Positions 1 to 12,189 are shown, counted from the first letter of the stretch. The stretch: DNA of 64,000 bases from Pisolithus tinctorius (GCA_024663395.1 JANFAH010000006.1:1612001-1676000); one strand, 5' to 3'. Made by a program: numbers and translations. Notes: generated by a model not told the origin, from the sequence alone.

Positions 1-1342
1 CGGTCAGTCGACTTTCCCATGTGCTATTTTCCTTGGTTTAAATTGTGCCTTCCTTAACCCTTGTCTTAGGTCTACTCCGCCATTTGCACAAGGACGAAGG
101 GGCAGATTCTTTCGTTCCGATTTTGATTTATGTAGTCCTCAAAGCAAATCCCGACCATCTACTATCCAATGTAGAGTAAGCTGGCGAGTCGATGTTATCG
201 TGGCTTTGCTCAATGCTGCTTATGCTCCAGGTTTGTCAACCGTTTTCGAAACCCGGTCAAATTACAGAGCGAGGCGGGGTATTACCTCTCGAGTTTGGTG
301 AGAAGGGCAGCGTCGGAATTGTTACCATTCTCATCTCTCGATTCTGCGACAGATGGGAGCAGTCCAATTCATTGAAACTATGGACCATACCTCACTATCC
401 AACATTACCCAAGAGGAGTTCGAACGGTGGGCTACGATGTGATCCATGGTATTTGTGCTCACGCGATTGCGATCGCACAGTAACGTCGAAGCAGCGATCC
501 GTTCATTACCGCCCTCACTACCCATATCACCAACTTCATCCGCTTCCTCTTTGAGTCCATCAATCCTTGCGCCATCGCGAAGCTCTCATGCAGGAGAGGA
601 ATCCGCTCAACCTCTTACCATTCGTACTCCTTCCGAGGCCCACGCACAGAGCCTGTCTGAGGATGCTCGTCGACTCTTACAGAAGACTGGTGATGCTGTG
701 TCCAAGCCACTTAATGCGATCAGCCGTATTTTCAGCGAGGCCTTTGACGAGAAGATGGCGTATCTTCCAGGGCCGTTCGCTCCGTTGGAATTGGCGAGGG
801 AACGTACTCGTGAGGGAGCTGGCGAAGGGAGCGGGAGTCGCAGGACTATCGTTGATCATCCTGCGCCGGAAATGCCTGCGAGCGGAGACAATTATGGGCA
901 ACCTTTACAGACGCCGTATAAACCACGGGTGCGCAAGGTGTCGGCTGTATCTCCCACCCCGTCCTTCGTGAACGAGGGAACCCCAACCAGACCCAGATCC
1001 TTTCAGGGCGGTCCTTACACGAATCAACCCCTTGCACTTGGCCCCTCGCAAAGTGTTCAAGCACCATCATGGTCCCGTCCCCTCAATCCATTCCCTCAGC
1101 ACCTGCAACCTCCAAACCAACCACAACATATCTCTCGGACACCAACGCCTTCTCTTGACCTTACTGCTGTCCAGGCTGAGATCGACAGAGCACACGCACA
1201 CGCGAGCGCAGCGTCCCGTGCTACTCTTGCACAGATCTTCCCCGGAATGGACGCCGAGGTTCGGGAATGGGTACTAGAAGCCAACGGAGGTGACCTTGGG
1301 AAGAGTATTGAAGCACTGCTTGAGATGAGCGCTGCTTCTTAG
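1..1342 (+). CDS. VPS9: VPS9-CUE domain Rab5-type guanine nucleotide exchange factor, 3' part
   Basis: The gene runs in from the left edge. Exons that keep one frame are <1-2, 70-175, 231-297, 353-426 and 481-1342, with introns of 67, 55, 55 and 54 nt. Exons 2-4 encode the end of a VPS9 domain: KDEGADSFVPILIYVVLKANP and, at the exon 4 start, a segment with FIETMDHTSLSNITQEEFE, as in fungal Vps9. The domain exchanges GDP for GTP on Vps21/Rab5-class GTPases at endosomes. A long Ser/Pro-rich linker follows. The last 45 residues form a CUE ubiquitin-binding domain with the FPGMD motif and a C-terminal di-leucine (EALLEM). The protein end is complete (TAG at 1340-1342); the N-terminus lies outside the window. 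The family is clear from both domains; the first tiny exon piece is the least certain part. Confidence 0.88.
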
Positions 1343-4013
1343 AGCGGTTCTGTGCAGGAAGCAGGTGTTGGCAAGCATGTTTTGTCCGCAAGATATCGAC
1401 ATCTTCATGCTCTGTGGTGGATGGATTCGAGGCGCGTGTGCTGCAGTGTACATAATTTCGGAGCGGACTCTCAGTTTCACTGTATTCAGCACTCCATCTA
1501 GATCATGCCATTCATTACTAAACAACACATTGCTCGAGAGCTGAGCTGATTGCGAGATTCCCCTGCCCTCGCGAACACTCCTAGTAATCGCCGTCGAGGT
1601 TTTGTGCGAGTCCATGAACTTGTTCCACCTAGAGGTACACACGATCACTGCGAAAACTTCCACAGATTGTTGTTGGGCAAGGCACGTCTGTCGCAACTAT
1701 CTGCATCTATGGCATCTAACCTCGCACGGTGATGTCTGTTCGGGTGTCCATTCAGCTACAACAGCGCGGGGTTGCGGTGATGCGATTGGTCAGCTTAAGC
1801 ACCTCGTGTCATGACCCGATCACCGGTTGCAGAAACCTTGTGGCGGCAACATATATAAATCCCAGAACTCAGTGTCCACTGAGTCCTGCTCGTTATCCTT
1901 GGGAGTCTGTAAGGATGGCCTCTCCGACTACCAGCCCACCATTCCTCGGAAGTTCCTCGGAGACAGTTGTACGATCTGCGTGTTGACGTATCTGGGATGG
2001 ACGGGCGCACGCTGATTCGGAAAATCGATATGCGCACGATCTCTTTGATACCCTTCCCGTATCTCTGTTTCCCACATCAGACGAGTATCGGGAATGCCAA
2101 GATAAATGTGATGGGTCCGCTATTTATAACGATCACAAGTGCTGATTGGTTTAATAGCTCTACAGCATGGAGACATCCATCCACTTCCCCTCACTAACAC
2201 ATAGCCCTTCTGCTGTCTGACGATATTCTTGATATCCTATGTTATATTTGAGGCGGATTCCCGACAACCAACCCCATTTCTCGCAGCTTGCCTTATGCAT
2301 AGCAAGTGCCTTCGAACATCGTCCTGAAGCGCTTGCGCCCCTCTATGTGGTCACCTACACCCATGGTAGGATGGGGCATCATGATAGTACTTAAACCCCT
2401 ATCTTTTCGGATTCACGTGAGCCCTCCAGATGGTAGTACATAGTTTCAGTGGTCTGATTGGTACGTGCGCTTTTTCTCGGTCTGCCATCCCATCTCCTAA
2501 GGGAAAATAGCTATGCGAAGACGTTTCGGAATGTTTGAAGTGGGACGTTATTGTGGAGTCAACTTTCATCTCTCGCAGACGCCTTTATGGCGATGTCAAT
2601 CAAGCGGGGAACAACTTACAACTTGTTATTATTAGCGACCACTTCATAGCTGGTATAAGCGTCCAGAACTCGGTATTCGAAGCGCGATGTATTTCTCTGC
2701 GGCCACGATCTCAGGGGCATTTAGTGGTCTACTTGCGGTAAACTTGCTTGCTTCGCTTTGAGATATAATATTGATTATATACCAATGGCAGGCAGTAATA
2801 TCAGACGTGAACGGTGTAGGCAGTAAACAGGAGAAGAGCGCACTGTCGTTATTCGTCGGCTGCAGGGTGATGACCAGTTCAGTGCCTCAGGAGAAAAGTT
2901 GAAGTGCAAGTGCATTAAGAAGAGTCTGACAGAGTGGAAGACATATGTTGCCAGTGAGTCGTGGTCTCTGTCACCCAGTGCAGGTTTAAGCTGGCTGCAG
3001 TGTTCATGTCCTTTTTTCAAAGTGCTCCTGCGGTATCATCCTTCATGACACCGTGAAGTACTCTGACATTTCTTCGGGCTATAAAGCAGCCCCCGCGAAT
3101 CCACCGACTGTCCCCGTATATGTCACTGTATATCCGCGTGTACCGTTGGCTTTTTAGCTGATCGGTATGATAATCGAAGATTATTCAACCGTACGTTCGA
3201 ATCAGCTGTTGATTTCCAGTCGAATTTTGGTTTTGATTCGTGGTGGCTGTCCATTCACTGAATGTGCACATACTTTTGTGTTTGTATACCGCCCCCTTTC
3301 CTAACAAACAGGTTCGCGGACTGAAACGAGATCCCCCTCGGCCACAGCAGGGTACATTATTCTTATTGCATCTCGCAACGCAAAATGGCATACTTCGCGG
3401 CACACTTAGCAGCTGGTTGGTGAGTTCTGCCTCACGGAGGTGAGCTTGCTGATATGTACTACGCAATTGCATCTATATCAATTTCACCCACCGATTCTCT
3501 GCTGATGCCTACGATATCGTAATATCTTAGCCATTATCGTGCAAATCTGATGGCAAGTACCAAATACATCTCTTACGCGATACCCAGGGCCTGGGTGTCC
3601 AATAACGTGGAAGGCTCGTACAAACATAGCGTCTCGTTGGTGATGGTTATCAGTTGGTAGGCTATCAGAGGGGCAAGAATTTCGATTTTCCCCATTTACA
3701 GGGGTAATATTCAGAGGGCAGTCAGCTCTAGTATCTACGGTGCAAACCAGACACCGTAGTATCCGTTGGGCCATAGTGCATCGTAACTGGGTTCATCGCG
3801 GTGAGTTCATTGCAGGGTCATAAACACAATGGACGGTGTAGCGGAAGCGAAGAGGGAGAGTACTCTTTACAGTAAGGCACGGACCAGTCTGCGGGAATAA
3901 GCGTTGTCTCCCATCAGAAGTCCCCGTCAAACTCCGCGCCTGCCCTAAACACCGTGACCCAATCTGGAAGGTAGTTCAAACACAGCGCCCGTCTGCGTTG
4001 GCGCCTCTTTTCC
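1343..4013. other. Intergenic stretch, no gene recognised
   Basis: Neither strand gives a reading frame that resembles a known family or that splices with neighbours. Open frames are under 100 codons apart from one minus-strand frame (1274-1696) with unremarkable composition that overlaps the VPS9 end. AT-rich patches such as that near 1850 could belong to a promoter, but I could not tie them to a gene. The stretch may hold a decayed element or a non-coding transcript. Confidence 0.5.
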
Positions 4014-4088
4014 ACTTATTTCCATCTCCCCCCTTTTATACCCTCCCTTCGTTCCCCGTTCCTTGTGTTATTAGACAAAAAAAACAAA
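4014..4088 (+). promoter_or_regulatory. CT-rich core promoter and 5' leader
   Basis: A pyrimidine-rich tract (about 4010-4065, including tccatctcccccctttt) is followed by an A-rich leader ending aaaacaaa directly before ATGG at 4089. CT-rich tracts just upstream of the transcription start and an A at -3 are usual for well expressed basidiomycete genes. This pattern decides the start of the next gene. Confidence 0.55.
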
Positions 4089-4910
4089 ATGGGTCGACCT
4101 CTCTTCTCAAAAACATTGCGGTCCACTCCCGTGGTCAGAGAACCAGAAGACGGCTCCTGTCCTTACGAGAAGTGGTCCTACGTAAATGCTTTTGATCCCG
4201 ACTCCGACGAGTTCCATGAAACCGCCGTCTACGAGGACTTCGTTGGCCCCGCAGAATCGGCTCACTTGGAGGAGGACGTAGAAGAAGAGGACAGGGATGC
4301 ATTGGTTGTCAGGTTGGGGTCCTTTGATTCCACCTCCACTGCGAGCTTAAGCAGCCTCAGTGATAGGGCTAGCCCGTTGACAGCTGGTAACGGGGATCCC
4401 GCGAACCTCGCAGATGACTTTCAAGATCTTAGGGAGATGGAGAATACCGAAACCGCTCTCACTACTTCCGGCTCTCGCATCCACCTCGACGAACTGAGAT
4501 GGGATCCAGTTCCATCTGCAGGCGACGGGCGTCTGCATACTGCGTCGATACCATCACCTCGTACCGCGACGTCTTCCTTGCTGACCGGAGCTCCAGTCCA
4601 TCGTCGCGATCATTCAGATCGCGCTGGGCGTAGAGACACCGTCTCTATCCCTCCCCGTAGTGCACCTATTCCTGTGCCAGTTCTTCGTTCTCGTCGTACT
4701 GTGGCTATCGACGATCGTACCCCTGTCACACCGCCGCGTCAGACCCCTGTTGCCCTCTCCCCACCCCCAACCGTTACCCCCCGTCTCTATTCCTGGGGCC
4801 GCGCCCCTGTTTCCCCATCCTCAGGCAGTCCTTTCACTAACCCCGCTGCCCGCACATCTTACACTCACCTTTCTCCGGCTATTATTCGTCTTCGAGACGT
4901 GGTTTTCTAA
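4089..4910 (+). CDS. Hypothetical Ser/Pro-rich protein, single exon
   Basis: 273 codons without an intron. The start at 4089 is chosen over an in-frame ATG at 4065 because of the A-rich context. The N-terminal third is acidic (runs such as EEDVEEEDRD around residue 60). The rest is rich in Ser, Thr, Pro and Arg and probably disordered, with SPRTATSS- and RSRRTVAIDD-like segments. There is no signal peptide, membrane segment or recognised domain. It is convergent with RPP40, whose stop lies 250 bp away. The composition and promoter support a real gene; no function can be assigned. Confidence 0.65.
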   Translation: MGRPLFSKTLRSTPVVREPEDGSCPYEKWSYVNAFDPDSDEFHETAVYEDFVGPAESAHLEEDVEEEDRDALVVRLGSFDSTSTASLSSLSDRASPLTAGNGDPANLADDFQDLREMENTETALTTSGSRIHLDELRWDPVPSAGDGRLHTASIPSPRTATSSLLTGAPVHRRDHSDRAGRRDTVSIPPRSAPIPVPVLRSRRTVAIDDRTPVTPPRQTPVALSPPPTVTPRLYSWGRAPVSPSSGSPFTNPAARTSYTHLSPAIIRLRDVVF

Positions 4911-5160
4911 AAACAAACAGACCACACCTTTCACTAGATCTCTGTCCTCTTTATTCCATTGCAGCGGCATTAACACTCGTTATAAACTCACTTCTACGCA
5001 CGTCTAATCCTTCACTTATGCTTTATATACAATGACAACGAGAGCATATTCATGCCTCGCCTGTACCATCGTGTCCCCAGTATAGTTATTGTGTTGATGG
5101 CAGTGATTAGATTAGAAATGCGTCAATTTGATCTGCATTTCAGGCTCTCGACTGCTTCAT

Positions 5161-6582
5161 TCAGCCCCAGCGAGCATCCCATTTCCCAATACTTTGCCCT
5201 GATATCCATGTGTTGTTCGTCAGAATCAAACAAAGCGTGTCTTCTCCATCAGGGCGCGGCGCTCGCAAGGGCGTATCCTTCATCTCGGCAAGCTCCGAAG
5301 GTGTGATGCAAGAAACAGGAGCTGCCGGGTTTGAGTGCATGATTACTGTGGTCAAAGAATCGTCGCCAGATGGACACGTTGTCGCGAGCGATCTACCTCC
5401 TCAATTACTTTAAAATGCAATCTATCAATGCATGGCCCGAGACTTACGTTGCAGTCGTCAGCACCGATTTCACAAACTCGCTGTCCATCGTGCCTCTCCA
5501 GCGGATGTGGGTAAGATTCCCTACCTGTGATGGCGTAGGAACGTCATACACGGCAACGTATGGATCGACGCGATCGTTTGCTCTGAGTCTTTCACAAAGG
5601 CACGAATTCGCTTAGTTAATTCGGTTGGTAACTGACTTCATATCCGCGGTGTCGCACCTTTGAGCACCCAAGCACACCATGCCCGCCCACTCGAATACCT
5701 CACTCATTTTTTCCTTCCATTCCTCTGGGTTCTTCTCTTTCCCCAGAACAATCCCCGGGTTTGGAATGAACACGCCATCGTAGTGCAAAATTTGTGGCCT
5801 AACATGCATTACTTGGGGCAAAGGTTCTGTCACCAATCCTACAAGTCCCAGCTTTAGCACATAAGTTCATGGGTGCAACCACCACAATTACATTACCTCC
5901 ACCAACGTATGCGATTTCCCATCTCCCCAGCCCACGTTGGGCGCGGAGCTCATCCCATGCCTTCATTGCCATCCGCTGCCTCTCGCGTACGGCGACACTC
6001 TCAATATTCTGTCTTAGGGGGATTTTGATGACTGTGCTAGAACACGGTTCACTTTCTCTTTCTAACCAAAAAAAGCCTACGAACCGTGAAGCTCTTGACA
6101 TCCTTTGAAAGGAAGCTTTTTTCCAACGAGTCCTAGTCTTTCGTAGAGCTGCTTCGAGACGCAGAGTGTAAGAACGCCTCGCGGATCGATGCACCAAGTG
6201 CCATCCGGATCGCAAGTAACAGGAAGTGCCTTTAGAGGACTACAATCACCGTCAGAAATGGCAACCTTATTTTTTTTCAAAACGGACGGATACCGACCCA
6301 TTCGCGAGCGAATCGTGGCCAGCTTGGTTGAAAAGCTCTGAGAGAGTGAACTGGGCTCTGTCATACGATGTTACTAATGAAGAGAATTCCTTTTCGAAAT
6401 GCTCAGACGACGGAAACACAACGTCGATCTTCCCAGTTTGGACGTCAGTTAAAGATACTTGATAGAAGATGCTAGGTTAACTGGAGACGGACCTGCTGAA
6501 CGAAGGGACGTGACACTGCCAAATTGTCCAGTTGTGAGGATCGCAGCTCACCGCTGCTTATCATCACTCTGGATGATTGCAT
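5161..6582 (-). CDS. RPP40: Ribonuclease P/MRP protein subunit Rpp40-like
   Basis: Seven exons keep one frame: 6493-6582, 6298-6428, 6100-6239, 5897-6031, 5658-5838, 5448-5582, 5161-5392, giving 347 aa. Introns are 55-77 nt with GT-AG ends. The product resembles fungal members of the Rpp40 family (RNase P 40-kDa subunit): GVLTLCVSKQLYERLGLVGK near residues 95-114, an EVFEWAGMVCLGAQRANDRV block, THIRW, and a C-terminal APRPDGEDTLCL followed by a WDARWG end. RNase P trims the 5' leader of pre-tRNA in the nucleus. The assignment rests on remembered family motifs; exon joins are supported by frame and motif continuity. The ATG at 6582 opens a short exon in frame; its stop-side neighbour PAN6 copy 1 ends 121 bp upstream. 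Confidence 0.8.
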
Positions 6583-6703
6583 GTTGGACGAGTTTTCAGC
6601 GTATGTATCAAGTCACCGGGGAAGTCTGTACAAGGCGGCCCCTCGCTGCACAGCCACATAAATATGCAGTCAGGGGTTATTATCCACTGTGCATCTACAT
6701 CAA

Positions 6704-7937
6704 TCAACTGACGATGGTACCAGAGTCCCCAATGACGATGTTATCGACAAGTCGTGTCTTGCCTACCCACAACATCCCAGTAAGAAGGATGGGGTTAGTA
6801 CCACCCAACGATCTAGATCCCTTATGCAACTTCCCGTCCAACACTTCGAAAGAATCTGCGTCATTCATCTCGACGTATTCCAGCTTCATCTCAACACCTT
6901 TCGATGCTGCCTCTATTTTACCTTGTTCCACGACGGCTGCAGCTGCGGATATAGATTTTTCTTTCGTCCCTCCACGAGTCCAAGCGGTCTCCGCGGCCTG
7001 CAGTGCTCTGTACAGGGTTCCAGCACATGAACGTTCATCAACCGAAAGATACGCATTCCGCGACGAAAGTGCGACACCGTCGATAGGATCTCTCACAGTC
7101 CGGACGATATGTACACGTTTCGCATCTGGGTCTGCCAACAACAAATCACGGCATAACTGGCGGATCATGAGAGCCTGTTGGATATCTTTCTGTCCGAGAT
7201 ACACATTCGTTGGCTGTCGAATAGTGGTGTCAAGGGAAAGAAAAACTTTCAGGGGTACACGGAAGCTAGACCTACCTGTACTACGTTAAATAACTTCGTG
7301 ACAATCGTGGCAATTGCACGGTACAGAGTTGGTCGAATCGCGCCTTCCATTTGGTGACTGCAACCCTCCACCTCCACGAAGGTGCCTTTCTGGGATGCGA
7401 CATCTCGGGTGATGCCAGACGGGTGCATTTCTTGTACGCTGGGAAGGAACACTGCTGACGTTGTCCGAAAAACACCCCCAACGGACACTTGCCCGCCCGC
7501 AAGTTGCTCGAGATCTCGTGACAACATGCGAGGGTATTTTTCGAAATCTTCACCAGGTGCAAATTGGCCTGGATTCACGAATATAGAAACGACGGTTAGG
7601 TCATTCTCGGAAAGAGACCTCCGCACTGAAGTTCGAAGAATGCCAGGGTTAGATACTTGTCCAGAGTCCAGACATTCTATAAGGCGTACTTACCAAGCGA
7701 CAAATGGCCTTCGTGGAAGGCGCCCATGGTCGGAACAAAACCCACCGATTTCTTCTCGTCAAATGCTTTCAGCCTCCATGTTCTGCAGGATGCGACAGAC
7801 TCTAATATTGGAATGGTCGTAGGGGGAAGCACCGAGAGTTGCCTTCGAAGTCGACACAGCTGGCAAAACACTCGGTGATTTCTCGGGAGCAGGAGCAATG
7901 GCATCCGAATAGAGCGTGCCAACAAGAAAGTGGTCAA
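6704..7937 (-). CDS. PAN6: Pantothenate synthetase (pantoate-beta-alanine ligase), copy 1
   Basis: Three exons, 7694-7937, 7276-7625 and 6704-7213, give 367 aa. The enzyme joins pantoate and beta-alanine with ATP to make pantothenate, the precursor of coenzyme A. Visible family motifs: VGFVPTMGAFHEGHLSL (HIGH-type ATP site), VSIFVNPGQFAP, YLGQKDIQQ and ALSSRNAYLS. Exon 2 (350 nt) is the same length as in copy 2 and the introns are at identical places. The ATG used by copy 2 is absent here, so the frame must open upstream, at 7937 or 7904. This adds an Arg/Leu-rich, acid-poor N-terminal extension (MTTFLLARSIRMPLLLLPR) that could be a mitochondrial presequence. The start is the uncertain part. 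Confidence 0.9.
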
Positions 7938-8400
7938 ACTCGAAGGTTGGGGACCAGAGCGACAGACGGTGCCAGTTTATATGCCTACTTAGACTGGGAA
8001 CCCATGACTGAGAATAACAGATGCAGCAGGCTACGTGGTGAATCACATCATGTTTGTGGACAAACGCCCACCAGTTACGTGGCAGAGAAGCATTAGAAAC
8101 AAATGTCATTCATGAGGGACAATACTTATATGACAATCAGAATGCACGTTGGCACACATAGCCCCTGAGTGTTCAAACCTATTAAGTCGATCTGAACGGG
8201 AATCTTACCTGATGACCTGTGAATAGCTGTGGGGATAACGATAACCCCAATACATTTGTATTTCCGCTGGTAGTTGCCGTTATTGCTGCTAGTAAACGAC
8301 GGTGCGCAGTGTAGTAAGCGTACGTTTTGACTGGTGTCGGAAGGAGTTTTCGCAGGAAACAGCATATCAGGACGACAGGACACTAGTTATTTCCTCGTGG
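7938..8400. other. Spacer between the two pantothenate synthetase genes
   Basis: 463 bp that must hold the promoter of copy 1 and the terminator of copy 2. I see no conserved coding frame and no clear TATA box placed for the copy 1 start. Confidence 0.4.
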
Positions 8401-9517
8401 TCAATTTACCATGGTGCCGTGGTCTCCGAGGATGATGTTATCGATCAATCTGGTCTTGCCGACCCATAGAGCCCCGCTCAAGATCACTGGGGTCCTCTCC
8501 AGTGACTCGGAGTCCTTGCGAGCCTCGCCGTCTAGTATCCCGAAGGTATCCGAATGGTTCATCTCGATGTAGTCCAGCTCCACCTTCACGCCTTTCAACG
8601 CTGCCTGTTCTCTACTTCGTTCGATGATAGTGACAGCTGCAGACACGGACTGTTCTTTCGTTCCTCCCTGAGACCAAGTTGATTCGGCGCACTGTAACGC
8701 TTGGTATAGTGTACCGGCGAACAGGCGTTCGTCAGCCGAGAGGTACGCATTTCGGGACGACAGGGCTAAGCTATCGACGGGATCTCTCGCCGTCGGGACG
8801 ATATGCAAGTGATCCATATCTGGGTATGTGAAAAGCAAGTCGCTGCACAACTTGCGGAGCAATAGGGCTTGCTGAATATCCTTTTGCCCGAAATACGCGT
8901 TCGTCGGCTTGCGAAATAAATAGAGTGTTAAGATAAAATAAAACAAAACGGAAGGCAACTTACCTGGACGAGGTTAAATAGTTTCGTAACCACGGTGGCT
9001 ACTCCACGAAAGAATGTTGGGCGGCTTTTACCTTCCATTTGGTGGCTGTAACCTTTCACCTCTACGAAAGTACCATTCTGGGATTCAACGTCTTGGCTGA
9101 TGCCCGATGGATACATGTCCCGGACACCCGGTAGAAACACCGCTGATGGTTTCCGCACGGTGTTTGTGACGTGTAACTCTTGTGCAGCGAGTAATTCGAG
9201 ATCCCGGGGCAACGTGCGAGGGTATGTGGCAAGGTCTTCATGGGGAGCGAACTGTGCAGGATTCACGAATATGGAAACGATAGTCAGGTCGTTCTCAGCA
9301 AGAGACCTTTGAACTGATGAGCAGGTTCGGGAGTCATTATGCCAGCAAACACTTTAAAAGCTAAAACACAATTACCGAGTGAGAGATGGCCCTCGTGAAG
9401 TGCACCCATAGTTGGCACGAAGCCGACCGATTTTGCTTCACTAAGAGCCTTTCGCCTCCATGCTCTGCAGGACGCGACTGAGTCCAAGATAGGAATGGGC
9501 GACGAAGGAAGAGACAT
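8401..9517 (-). CDS. PAN6: Pantothenate synthetase (pantoate-beta-alanine ligase), copy 2
   Basis: Exons 9376-9517, 8964-9313 and 8401-8907 give 332 aa, close to the usual fungal length. Motifs: VGFVPTMGALHEGHLSL at residues 31-47, VSIFVNPAQFAPHEDL, YFGQKDIQQ and ALSSRNAYLS. The start ATG at 9517 has the context ccaaaATGT and opens directly into the conserved domain, so this is probably the cytosolic ancestral form. It lies head-to-tail with copy 1, 463 bp away, with identical intron positions: a tandem duplication. The proteins have diverged clearly (for example PRDLELLAAQ against SRDLEQLAGG), so the duplication is not recent. Confidence 0.92.
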
Positions 9518-10296
9518 TTTGGGGTATGCGAACTGATAAACCCCTCGGCAGGTAAGCACAGTTGACGAGAGAGGACTGATCAGTCTCTCTGTTGTGTTGA
9601 TGTGGTTTAAGTCAAAGTTCGACGTTGTCTATCCCCCGATAGCCCCGAAACGTTGCTTTGTAGCCTCTCACTAGCGCTCTCAACCACATCCGTTCTGCTA
9701 CGCCTGCTGTTCCCTTCGCGGCTCGTATCCTCTTTGAATCCAATTTACTCTAACGCAGTACCATGTAACTGCTTATCTATTGCTTATACTATAGACCAAC
9801 ATCTTATTGCCTCTCTCGACTGTTTGCCCCTGTGTCGGGTCTGCGCACTGCCCTGATCCACTTGTTCTGTGGAGTGCCGTTCTAGGTGCTACTTGCTAGG
9901 CATCAGGGTGAGTTTCCATACAGGCATGAAATGCCACGGCCCTGTTTTTCCCTCGAGTGGTGTGGCGGTGACATTTTGCTCAATACCCACATTTAGTGTT
10001 CGAGTGCATCGGCATCAGGAATTCATCGATGAGGTTATTGAATAGGTGATGAATGTGACAATACTGACGCGCTCATCACCTGTTCAGTAGCCTCAGCAGA
10101 TAACAAGCTACCACTCAAAGGGACGAACAAGACTGTGGTACGAGTTTGTACCGCTTTACGGTAGCTCGTTACGAGGTCCAACCTGCTGAGGCTAAAGGTC
10201 ATCGATCGTCGCGTATAGCCCCCATATCTGGATCGCAGACAGTGCGGTACCAACAAACTAGCGGAAGGATCCTCGCTGCTTCTTCGTTGCGAGTCT
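9518..10296. other. Intergenic, nothing recognised
   Basis: Promoter side of pantothenate synthetase copy 2 and 3' side of the acetyltransferase gene. The short open frames show no family resemblance and no splice support. Confidence 0.45.
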
Positions 10297-11076
10297 TCAA
10301 GCAATCTGCATCTTCCATTCCATGTGGTTGACCTTCGTCCCCTCTCCTCTTACCATCTTCTCAAATACCGCCACTTTAACGAATCCATTCTTTTCAAGAA
10401 CGCGTTCACCGCCAATATTACTTGCGAACGTGAACGCGACGATATACCGTCCATTCATTCTGGGAACTATCCACCCATGCACCATTTGGCCGATAACAGA
10501 AGTCATGATTCCTCGGCCATGGTAGTCAGGTAAGAGGACATCTTCATTTCTGGTAAGTTGTCTTGTTCAATCCCCTAGCTGGAATAACTTACTTCGAATA
10601 GACCATCGAATAGACGGGTCACCAACTGGCTTCTTCTCGTTCTCCTCCATGATAGTTCGGCGTTTGGTCTCATCCGGCACGTCCTCATATACCCCCCTGT
10701 GCACTGTGATATACCCTATGAATACATCCGTGCCATCATTCCGAACTTCCCTGATGCACTTGACAGGGCAACCACCAACAAACCTGGGATGGCTATTCGT
10801 ATGCCCTGTGTTGGGGCTGCATTTCGTGTTCAGCAAGGCGTCTGCTTCATCTTTTGCTTCTCGAAGCATAGCTTGGGCATGAGCCCGCGTGAACGGGATC
10901 GATATAGGATAAAGCCAAGCCGCTATCCTGATGTCACTGAAAAGAACGAGGAGATGTTCGTCGTCCCCTACTCTAGGAGGCGTGATAATGATGTTTTCAT
11001 GCGGCGAGGAAAGACGCAAGAAAGGTTCATTTGTCACAGGATTAATCTGCAAATGCAAAGAAGCCTCGCTGCCCAT
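10297..11076 (-). CDS. GNAT-family N-acetyltransferase
   Basis: Two exons, 10593-11076 and 10297-10541, separated by a 51-nt GT-AG intron, give 242 aa. The C-terminal half has the GNAT acetyl-CoA binding motif A in LLPDYHGRGIMTSVIGQ, followed by NGRYIVAFTFASNIGGERVL and VLEKNGFVKVAVFEK, as in RimJ/RimL-like enzymes. The N-terminal part (PPRVGDDEHLLVLFSDIRIA, PFTRAHAQAMLREA) matches the early strands of the same fold. The acceptor substrate cannot be told from sequence. The start at MGSEASLHL is chosen because it directly precedes the conserved fold; an upstream in-frame ATG exists at 11217. Confidence 0.82.
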
Positions 11077-11246
11077 TTGATTCGTTAGCGCGCTAGGGCG
11101 TGGTACAGGACAGGTCCGGCGTGTTGCTGTACACACTCTGGAGCACCTGGGTCTCGATTTATACTGCTGGGAAGCAGTGTTGGATCCGATCAATAAATGA
11201 GAATGGACGGGATCCATTGTGTTTACCAGACAAGTTTGTGATTAAC

Positions 11247-12189
11247 TTAATTCGTACGCTTCTGATAGAAGCTAGCTTGGCGTTGCTCATGCATGCCTTT
11301 CCAGCGCTTCCACTCTATTTCTCTCCCTCCATCCGGCCAGATGGCCCAGCCGTCCCTGATCTGTGCCCAGTTGATGAGAGGATGAGTAAGGATAGCCATT
11401 CGAGTTCGGCCAAACACCGAGAGGGGTCGCCTGTACGGCAAAAGCTCTGTGACAATATAATGGATAATACCGAGGAGTGCCCCGATCGCTAGTCCCCAGG
11501 CAACCTGGTTGGGTGTGTGGTAAAGCAGATTGAATCTGAAACGGAAATATAAGATAACTCCGCCGGGAGCGAACGAAGAGAACAACCTCGAATACGCAAC
11601 GAGCGCCACCCAGGACGCGATCACTACATAGACAACAAGTCGAAATGATTGGTCTAGCACAGCGTTACCTGTGGATGCGAATCGGTGGCGGAAGTACAGG
11701 TGGCATATTAAAAACGCGCCGAAATAGCCCATGTACTGACTGTGTGATGACGGGAATCCGTACCCATTGAGATGTAATTTGCTGTCTACCTCTGGTATCA
11801 ACACATGTAAGTGGCATCGTCCAGGGCACCGGGCACCCACCTGGAGGGCGATCTTCTTTGAATATGCGCTTCAGGACTATGTTCAATCCCTCCGAAAAGA
11901 ATTGGCCCGCCCACATGTTGATGATCGTGAGCTCACGTGTTTGCACGGCAAGAGCAGCGTAGGCTGGCTGATGGTTCGGTGTCAATACTGTCCACGGTTG
12001 GAATAAAGAAAGAGCTCCTACCATGAGAAGAATGGGACTGAGTGTGAGCAGTGCAAGCACGAGCGAGGTATGCGAGGACCCGTCGTCTGGAATGATGGCT
12101 GGTCAGTAGTGTTACTCAAGGAATCTCGAAGTTGGCTCACAGACGACATGGGTCAAATCTAACGACACCCGTTCTGCAGCACCTGCCAT
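11247..12189 (-). CDS. CAX4: Dolichyl-diphosphatase (PAP2 family)
   Basis: Five exons: 12141-12189, 12022-12086, 11841-11967, 11587-11791, 11247-11535; 244 aa. The PAP2 phosphatase signature is complete: KRIFKEDRPP at 71-80, GFPSSHSQ at 92-99 and SRFNLLYHTPNQV at 148-160. Several hydrophobic segments (VLALLTLSPILLM, FRLVVYVVIASWVALVAY, AIGALLGIIHYIVTELL) predict an ER multipass protein. The enzyme removes one phosphate from dolichyl diphosphate so that the lipid carrier can be reused in N-glycosylation. The HTPNQV motif and DGWAIWPDGG tail match the fungal/animal dolichyldiphosphatase group rather than general PAP2 lipid phosphatases. The donor of intron 4 is gttgtt, non-optimal but needed for the motif. 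Broken copies of this gene occur at about 54.3, 57.4 and 61.2-61.7 kb. Confidence 0.9.

Noticed and set aside
4660..5007. 115-codon plus-strand frame within and after the Ser/Pro-rich gene
   Set aside because: Shadow frame of the C-rich coding sequence at 4089-4910, low complexity.
7759..8109. 116-codon minus-strand frame overlapping pantothenate synthetase copy 1
   Set aside because: Lies in another frame of the conserved exon; the catalytic motifs are all in the chosen frame.
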